Positions 4,000 through 8,237 of a DNA stretch of 8,237 bases are shown in pieces (the stretch's first letter is position 1; the number at the start of each line of letters is the position of its first letter). The DNA is from Acidimicrobiales bacterium (GTDB lineage: Bacteria > Actinomycetota > Acidimicrobiia > Acidimicrobiales > RAAP-2): the NCBI GenBank assembly GCA_030044045.1, contig JASHWO010000304.1, positions 1 to 8,237 of the forward strand, given 5' to 3'. Position numbers and translations under genes: made by a program. Under the pieces are notes generated by a model. The model was not told the origin of the DNA. It saw only the letters and a program-made list of their open reading frames with translations, and did not search any database.

Positions 4000-6002
4000 T
4001 ACGGGGTCGGCGGCGTGGAGCCGGGCGAAGTCGTCGTGGTGGTGGTTGTCGTGGGCGAAGTCGTCGTGGTGGTGGTGGACGGCGGTGCCGTGGTCGTCGT
4101 GGTGGCCGAGCACACCGACAGGCTCACGGTGCCGCTGGTGGAGGCGGTGACCCCGGCGCCCGGTGTCTGCTTCACCACGGTGCCACTCTGGGACGGGCTG
4201 CAGTTCCCCGTTGTGGTGGTGGTGACGTTGGCGAAGCCGGCGTTTGTCAGTGTCTTCTTGGCTGTGGCCGGCGACTTCCCGGTCACGCTGGGCACCGTCG
4301 CCTGGCAGGGGCCGCTGGACACGGTGAGCGCCACCGCCGCGCCCTTCCCCGCCTGGGTGCCGGCGGCGGGGGAGGTGGAGGCCACCAGCCCCCGGCCGAA
4401 CGAACTGGAGCAGGCGGTGGTCACCGCCCCGACCGTGAGTGTGTGGGAGGACAGTGTGCTCTGGGCCTGTGTCCGGCTGACCCCCACCACGTTCGGCACG
4501 GACACCGTTGTGGTGCGGCGGGGCACGGTCAGGGTGACCGTCGTGCCCTCCCTGACCACGGCTGTGGGGGCCGGCGACTGGGTGATCACCGTTGTGGCCG
4601 CCTTGGTGCTGGTCACGAATGTGACCTTCGAGTTCAGGTGTGTGTTCTTCAGGGCCGCCTCGGCGCTGGCCAGGGGGGAGCCCTGGACGTTCGGCACCTT
4701 GACCGTGGCCACCGGCGGCGGGCCCGAGCTCACGGTCAGGGCCACCCGGTCGCCCTTCTTCACCGACCGTGTGGCCGGCGGTGTGGTGGTCAGCACCGTG
4801 CCCTTGGCCGCGGCGTTGGTCCGGTCGGTCACGTGACCGACCACCAGGCCCTTCTTCGTCAGGATGCTGGTGGCTGTGGCCACGGTACGCCCCACCACGT
4901 CGGGCATGGCGAAGGACCCGTCGCCGATGTCCTGCACCAAGAAGTAGGCCACCACCCCCAGGGCCACCAACAGCAGCACCAACAGGGCCGCCAGCCACCG
5001 GGTGCGCCGGCGGCGGGCCTCCTCGTCGGGATCGGCCCCGTCGTGCCCGGCGGCGGGCACGGCCTGGGTGACGCCCACCGGGCCCATGACCCCGGTCGCC
5101 CCTGCCCCGGCCATCACCCCGGTGGCGGCCATGGCGCCGGCCGGGGCCAGCACCCCGGCGGTCACCGCCCGGCCCTCGGAGAAGCGCAGCAGGTCGGTGC
5201 GCAGGTCGTCGGCGGTGGCGTAGCGCCGGTCGGGCGACTTGGCCATCGCCTTCATGATCACCGCCTCCAGCGCCGGCGGGACCGTGGGCGCCAGGCTGCT
5301 CAGCCGGGGCGGCTGGTCCCGCACGTGCTTGGAGGCCACCGCCACCGGCGACTCCCCGGTGAACGGCGGGCGGCCGGCCACCATCTCGTAGAGGACGACC
5401 CCCAGCGAGTAGATGTCGCTGCGGGCGTCGACCCCGATCCCCTCGGCCTGCTCCGGCGAGAAGTAGGTGGCCGTGCCCATCACCGCTCCGGTCTGGGTCA
5501 GGCTCTCCTCGGTGTTGACCGCCCGGGCGATCCCGAAGTCGGTCACCTTGACCTGGCGCTCGTCGGTGATGAGCACGTTGCCCGGTTTCACGTCCCGGTG
5601 CACCACGCCGTGGCGGTGGGCGTAGGCCAGGGCGGCGGCCACGTGGATGCCGATGTCGGCCACCCGGGCCGGGGGCAGCGGGCCGGAGGACCGGAGCAGG
5701 GCCGAGAGCGGCTGGCCATCGACGTACTCCATGACGATGAAGTAGGTGCCGCCGTCCTCCCCCCAGTCGAAGACGGGGACGATGTTCGGGTGGGAGAGGT
5801 TGGCCGCCGCCTGGGCCTCCCGCCGGAACCGCTCCACGAAGGCCCGGTCCACCGACAGCTCGGGGAACAGCACCTTGATGGCCACCGGGCGGTCCAGCAG
5901 CCGGTCGCGGGCCCGGTAGACCTGGGCCATGCCGCCCCGGGCGATGAGGTGGGTCAGCTCATAGCGGTTGGAGAAGACGCGGGGGGTCTGGACCGGTTCC
6001 AC
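3999..6002 (-). CDS. pknB: Ser/Thr protein kinase PknB with four PASTA domains
   Basis: A 667-aa receptor-like Hanks-type kinase. Kinase domain about 12-275: Gly-rich loop near 20-29, Lys43 in A-I-K-V, Glu62 of helix C, H135-R-D137 with Lys139 and Asn142, D155-F-G, and G-T-A-T-Y-F-S-P-E-Q at 176-185. The activation loop carries T169-Q-T171, matching the T-Q-T autophosphorylation sites known in M. tuberculosis PknB. An Ala/Gly/Met-rich linker (281-320) precedes one membrane span (about 335-355). Outside are four PASTA domains at about 364-425, 435-493, 500-563 and 568-631, then a Thr-rich tail (634-667). PASTA domains bind peptidoglycan fragments or lipid II, coupling wall status to phosphorylation of growth and division proteins. 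The GTG at 6002 is forced: an in-frame TAG lies five codons upstream. PASTA3 has C531 and C566, and PASTA4 has C601 and C631. Confidence 0.97.
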   Translation of the reverse strand: MEPVQTPRVFSNRYELTHLIARGGMAQVYRARDRLLDRPVAIKVLFPELSVDRAFVERFRREAQAAANLSHPNIVPVFDWGEDGGTYFIVMEYVDGQPLSALLRSSGPLPPARVADIGIHVAAALAYAHRHGVVHRDVKPGNVLITDERQVKVTDFGIARAVNTEESLTQTGAVMGTATYFSPEQAEGIGVDARSDIYSLGVVLYEMVAGRPPFTGESPVAVASKHVRDQPPRLSSLAPTVPPALEAVIMKAMAKSPDRRYATADDLRTDLLRFSEGRAVTAGVLAPAGAMAATGVMAGAGATGVMGPVGVTQAVPAAGHDGADPDEEARRRRTRWLAALLVLLLVALGVVAYFLVQDIGDGSFAMPDVVGRTVATATSILTKKGLVVGHVTDRTNAAAKGTVLTTTPPATRSVKKGDRVALTVSSGPPPVATVKVPNVQGSPLASAEAALKNTHLNSKVTFVTSTKAATTVITQSPAPTAVVREGTTVTLTVPRRTTTVSVPNVVGVSRTQAQSTLSSHTLTVGAVTTACSSSFGRGLVASTSPAAGTQAGKGAAVALTVSSGPCQATVPSVTGKSPATAKKTLTNAGFANVTTTTTGNCSPSQSGTVVKQTPGAGVTASTSGTVSLSVCSATTTTTAPPSTTTTTTSPTTTTTTTTSPGSTPPTP
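4002..4106 (-). repeat. Thr-rich low-complexity 3' end of pknB with a 30-bp tandem repeat
   Basis: This encodes the extracytoplasmic tail of PknB, with runs of five, six and eight threonines broken by Ser-Pro and Ala-Pro. A 24-base block at 4023-4046 recurs exactly at 4053-4076 (30-bp period), so the tail seems to have grown by tandem duplication. Mixed ACC, ACG, ACT and ACA codons keep the DNA from being a pure triplet repeat. Confidence 0.85.
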
Positions 6003-6011
6003 TGCGCTCAG

Positions 6012-6017
6012 AGCCTA
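6012..6017 (-). promoter_or_regulatory. Possible internal promoter -10 box of pknB
   Basis: On the minus strand TAGGCT ends 9 nt before the pknB GTG, and no Shine-Dalgarno is visible. The hexamer is identical to those at 622-627 and 1995-2000. It lies in the 112-bp gap after pbpA, so pknB may have its own, nearly leaderless transcript in addition to read-through from pbpA. Its first three bases are also the in-frame TAG that fixes the pknB start. Confidence 0.4.
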
Positions 6018-6114
6018 CGTCGCGCCCACCGGCGCCCTGTGCCATTTCTGGAGGTCACGACAGTCGTCCGGGAAGGCCAGCGGCCCGGGCACGGCAACAG
6101 CGACGACCGGCCCC

Positions 6115-7929
6115 TCACCGCCGGCCCCCGACCCGGGCCACCGCCCCGGTGGCTCCTCCGGTACCTCCTCCGGTCGCCGCCCCGCCGGTGGCCGCCGTGG
6201 TGGTGGTCGGGGGTGGTGTGGCCGCCGTCGTGGTGGTGGTCGTCGGGGCCGTGGTCGTCGTCGGGGCCGTGGTGGTGGTCGGGGCCGGAGCGGTCGTGGT
6301 CGGGGCCGGGATGGCGGTGGCCGGCGTGGTGGGGTGGGTGGTGGTCGTGGACCGCCGGGGCACGGTAGTGGTGGACGCCGGGGCCGAGGCCCGCTGTTCG
6401 GCCAGGGCGGCCTCGATCACCGACTTGAAGATGGGGCCGGCGACTGTGGCGCCTGCGGTGTTCAACGGTTGCTCGGGGACGACCACGGCCACGGCCACCG
6501 TGGGGTCTGTGTAGGGGGCGAAGCCGATCATCCAGTCGTTGACTGTGGTGGGCGGTGTGTGGACCTGGGCGGTCCCGGTCTTGACCGCCACCTTGTCCTG
6601 CGGTGTGAAGCCCACCCCGTGGGCCGTGCCCTGGGGTGTGGTGACCACTGCCTGCATGAGGGTGTTGACGCTCTTGGCCGCCGTGGCCGACAAGGCCGTC
6701 TTGTAGGTGGTGGGCGTGTAGGACTGCACCAGGGCCCCGTCGGCGTTGTGGATGGAAGCCATCACGTGGGGAGTCATCACCACCCCTGTGTCGGCGATCC
6801 CCTCGGCCACCATGGCGTTCTGCAGGGCGGTGGTGCTCACTGTGCCCTGGCCGAAGGCGGCAAAGGCCACCCCATCGGGGCCGGGGGAGCTACCCTCCTG
6901 CAGCGAGCTCACCGCCGGGAACCGGGACTTCTGCACCCATGTCCCTGTGAGGTCGATGGGCGGTACGGCGTTGTACCCGAACAGCTCGGCCTGCTCGGAG
7001 AGGGTTGTGGCCCCCAGCTCGTAGCCGAGAGTGGCGTAGCCGGGGTCACAGGACTCGGGCAGCATCTGGGTCAGGTGCCCGCCGCAGGGATGGCCACCTG
7101 TCCTACTTGTGTAGTCGTTGCAGATGTTCACGGCTGTTGGCAACGGCTTCACTGTGCTGGTACAGCGCGCCACCGGGTATGTGAAATTGGCGAAGCTGGG
7201 CTTCAGGTTGTACACGGCCGAACTGGTCACCACCTTGAAGGTCGACCCAGGGAGGACGGGATACCAGGTGGCCATGGGCTGCCCCGGGTCGAACCCCTCG
7301 GCGTCGGACGTTGTGAAGTCGGCTTTACTGGCTGCCTTCTCCTTTGTGTAGTTGGACTGGGACAGTGTGTTCGGATCGAAGCTCGGGCTGGAGTACATGG
7401 CCAGCACCGCCCCGGTCTTGGGGTTCAGCACCACCACCGCCCCGTCCTTGTTCACATCCGGGTTGGCGGCCAGGGCCGCCCGGGCCGCCTTCTGGATCGA
7501 CGGCTGGACGGTGAGGGTGACGTCGTCGGTGGTGGGCGCCGGGGGCGAGAGGACCTGGCCCAGCGTCGTCGCTGTCTGGTGATGGAGGCTGAGCTGTGTG
7601 TTGTAGACGTTCTCCACCCCTCCGGTGCCGCGGTACTCGGACGAGTAGCCCACGATGCCGGCGAACAGTGTCCCGGTAGGGTATGTCCGGTAGTACTGAT
7701 ACGTGCCGGACGAGGCATGGGCAATCGGAATCGAGCGGGCCAGGGGCTCGCCTGTGGCCGCCAGGATCTCGCCCCGCTGGTTGTCGTACTTCAGGTCCGC
7801 GTTGCGGGGGTTGCCGCCGGCCGCGTTCAGGCCCGGCGCCTGCCGGAACTGGATGTTCACCAGCTGCACCACCACCAGGGTGAAGCAGAGGATCAACACC
7901 AGCCCCAGCCAGCGGATGCGCCGGCCCAT
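6115..7929 (-). CDS. pbpA: Class B penicillin-binding protein PbpA (peptidoglycan transpeptidase)
   Basis: A 604-aa membrane-anchored D,D-transpeptidase that crosslinks peptidoglycan during growth or division. A short cytoplasmic end and one membrane span (about 6-27) are followed by the dimerisation domain, with Q-R-G-E-I-L near 51-56. The transpeptidase domain has nucleophile Ser229 in S-T-F-K232, K450-T-G-T-A, and between them S293-C-D295 where the family has S-x-N. Four extracytoplasmic cysteines (256, 270, 282, 294) cluster around that second motif. The last 90 residues (about 515-604) are a Thr/Pro/Ala then Gly-rich tail, making the protein longer than the roughly 490 residues of M. tuberculosis PbpA. 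The ATG at 7929 is chosen over an upstream start because of a strong ribosome site and the normal short N-terminus. It lies 112 bp upstream of pknB, without the pknA gene found there in Mycobacterium. Confidence 0.95.
   Translation of the reverse strand: MGRRIRWLGLVLILCFTLVVVQLVNIQFRQAPGLNAAGGNPRNADLKYDNQRGEILAATGEPLARSIPIAHASSGTYQYYRTYPTGTLFAGIVGYSSEYRGTGGVENVYNTQLSLHHQTATTLGQVLSPPAPTTDDVTLTVQPSIQKAARAALAANPDVNKDGAVVVLNPKTGAVLAMYSSPSFDPNTLSQSNYTKEKAASKADFTTSDAEGFDPGQPMATWYPVLPGSTFKVVTSSAVYNLKPSFANFTYPVARCTSTVKPLPTAVNICNDYTSRTGGHPCGGHLTQMLPESCDPGYATLGYELGATTLSEQAELFGYNAVPPIDLTGTWVQKSRFPAVSSLQEGSSPGPDGVAFAAFGQGTVSTTALQNAMVAEGIADTGVVMTPHVMASIHNADGALVQSYTPTTYKTALSATAAKSVNTLMQAVVTTPQGTAHGVGFTPQDKVAVKTGTAQVHTPPTTVNDWMIGFAPYTDPTVAVAVVVPEQPLNTAGATVAGPIFKSVIEAALAEQRASAPASTTTVPRRSTTTTHPTTPATAIPAPTTTAPAPTTTTAPTTTTAPTTTTTTAATPPPTTTTAATGGAATGGGTGGATGAVARVGGRR
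6190..6367 (-). repeat. Thr/Pro-coding tandem repeats in the pbpA tail
   Basis: This low-complexity stretch encodes the Thr-rich tail of PbpA. GTCGGGGCC (plus strand) recurs at 6242-6250, 6260-6268, 6278-6286 and 6299-6307, giving steps of 18, 18 and 21 bases and encoding repeated A-P-T-T-T-T units. Such repeats can change length by slippage or recombination without shifting frame. Confidence 0.85.
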
Positions 7930-7932
7930 CAG

Positions 7933-7943
7933 CCCCTCCTCCT
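7933..7943 (-). promoter_or_regulatory. Ribosome binding site of pbpA
   Basis: On the minus strand AGGAGGAGGGG precedes the ATG at 7929 by a few bases. It is the strongest Shine-Dalgarno of the minus-strand genes here and decides the start in favour of 7929 over the 17-codon longer alternative at 7980. Confidence 0.85.
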
Positions 7944-7972
7944 GGACCGGGGACGACCGGGAGCGGCGCGGC

Positions 7973-7991
7973 GCCGGCACCCGGTGCCGGC
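7973..7991. promoter_or_regulatory. Perfect 19-bp palindrome in the gap before pbpA
   Basis: GCCGGCACCCGGTGCCGGC is symmetric about 7982. As RNA it forms a 7-bp stem with a 5-nt loop. It lies 23 bp after the stop of the upstream gene and about 43 bp before the pbpA start. It may be an intercistronic attenuator or processing hairpin, or a protein-binding site; the sequence does not decide between these. Confidence 0.45.
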
Positions 7992-8014
7992 CAGGCGGTG
8001 GGAGCCGCTGCCGC

Positions 8015-8237
8015 TCACGGGGCGGTGGCCGCGGTCGCGGCCGATCCGGCGGTAGCCGGGGGCGGCGCGGTGGTGGAGGTGGTCGTGGTCGTCGTGGTGG
8101 TGGCCGGCGGCGCTGTCACCCCGCCGTTGATCTGCTGCTGGGCCAGGAACTCCTGATGGAGGTTGGCCACGTAGCGCCGGGCAGCAGCCAGGGAGGGCTC
8201 GTTCACGTCCCCGCGCAGGGCACCCAGTCGGAGGGGC
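8015..8237 (-). CDS. 3' end of an envelope protein, possibly PstP-type PP2C phosphatase (partial)
   Basis: Only the last 73 residues are in the window; the gene continues beyond the right edge. They read L-R-x-D-V-N-E-P-S-L, then an amphipathic helix A-A-A-R-R-Y-V-A-N-L-H, then Q-Q-Q and a Thr-rich tail with eight consecutive threonines, ending Ala/Thr-rich. The G/D-x-x-E-x-S-L-x-x-A-x-x-x-V-x-x-L pattern resembles the end of the extracytoplasmic domain of actinobacterial PstP phosphatases, the partner of PknB. The tail type also fits an extracytoplasmic C-terminus, whereas RodA/FtsW, which normally precedes pbpA, ends in the cytoplasm. The catalytic PP2C part is not visible, so this identity is an inference. 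The spacing to pbpA is 85 bp on the same strand, so cotranscription is likely. Confidence 0.5.
   Translation of the reverse strand, partial: PLRLGALRGDVNEPSLAAARRYVANLHQEFLAQQQINGGVTAPPATTTTTTTTSTTAPPPATAGSAATAATAP

Noticed and set aside
4002..4106. Possible CRISPR or VNTR array from repeated GTGGTGGTCGTC units
   Set aside because: The repeats are in frame and encode threonine runs at a protein C-terminus; there are no spacers or uniform repeat units.
6003..6114. A pknA remnant or small gene between pbpA and pknB
   Set aside because: No open frame with kinase residues or a plausible start fits in 112 bases; only a possible -10 box is seen.
4443..6368. Long plus-strand open frame (641 codons) opposite pknB
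   Set aside because: Antisense to a kinase with every conserved motif; the product is low-complexity Gly/His/Arg without recognisable domains.
5968..8055. Long plus-strand open frame (695 codons) opposite pbpA
   Set aside because: Mirror of the pbpA codon pattern, with no domain, no ribosome site and Gly/Arg/His-rich composition.

Overview
The window is very GC-rich (roughly 70% or more by eye), with GTG starts and a gene order matching the cell-division and Ser/Thr-kinase locus next to the replication origin of Mycobacterium and relatives (crgA, trpG, pknB, pbpA). It is chromosomal DNA of an actinobacterium. The protein style, with very Thr-rich extracytoplasmic tails, together with the reduced cluster, suggests a deep-branching class such as Acidimicrobiia; that class assignment is inference.

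Layout. The left part is housekeeping: a PaaI-like hotdog thioesterase on the minus strand (103-528) faces away from a thiolase on the plus strand (694-1872). Next come two small membrane proteins on the plus strand (2007-2519 and 2516-2947), coupled by a GTGA start/stop overlap; the second is a DUF3817 protein. They converge, with a 13-bp gap, on crgA (2961-3302, minus). crgA is divergent from the glutamine amidotransferase trpG/pabA (3348-3932, plus), and only 45 bp separate the two starts. trpG converges on pknB (3999-6002, minus), a Ser/Thr kinase with one membrane span and four extracytoplasmic PASTA domains. Upstream of pknB on the same strand lie pbpA (6115-7929), a class B penicillin-binding protein, and the 3' end of another envelope gene (8015-8237) that best fits the C-terminal extracytoplasmic part of the PstP-type PP2C phosphatase.

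How the genes work together. In actinobacteria the PknB/PstP pair reversibly phosphorylates proteins of cell-wall growth and division, PASTA domains sense peptidoglycan fragments or lipid II, PbpA crosslinks peptidoglycan, and CrgA helps assemble the septal machinery. Compared with the M. tuberculosis cluster, pknA and rodA are absent from their usual places here, as is the gene usually found between crgA and trpG.

Features beyond ordinary annotation. Three consecutive envelope genes end in Thr-rich tails. Thr codon choice changes (ACA appears) between cytosolic and exported segments. A short GC-rich hairpin element, related to GTTGCTGGGCCC, sits exactly at three gene ends. TANNNT boxes lie 6-9 nt before several start codons and imply leaderless transcripts. 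The PbpA SxN motif reads S-C-D. I see no mobile element, CRISPR array, tRNA or rRNA, and no clearly new multi-gene system; the novelty here is in variations on a known cluster.
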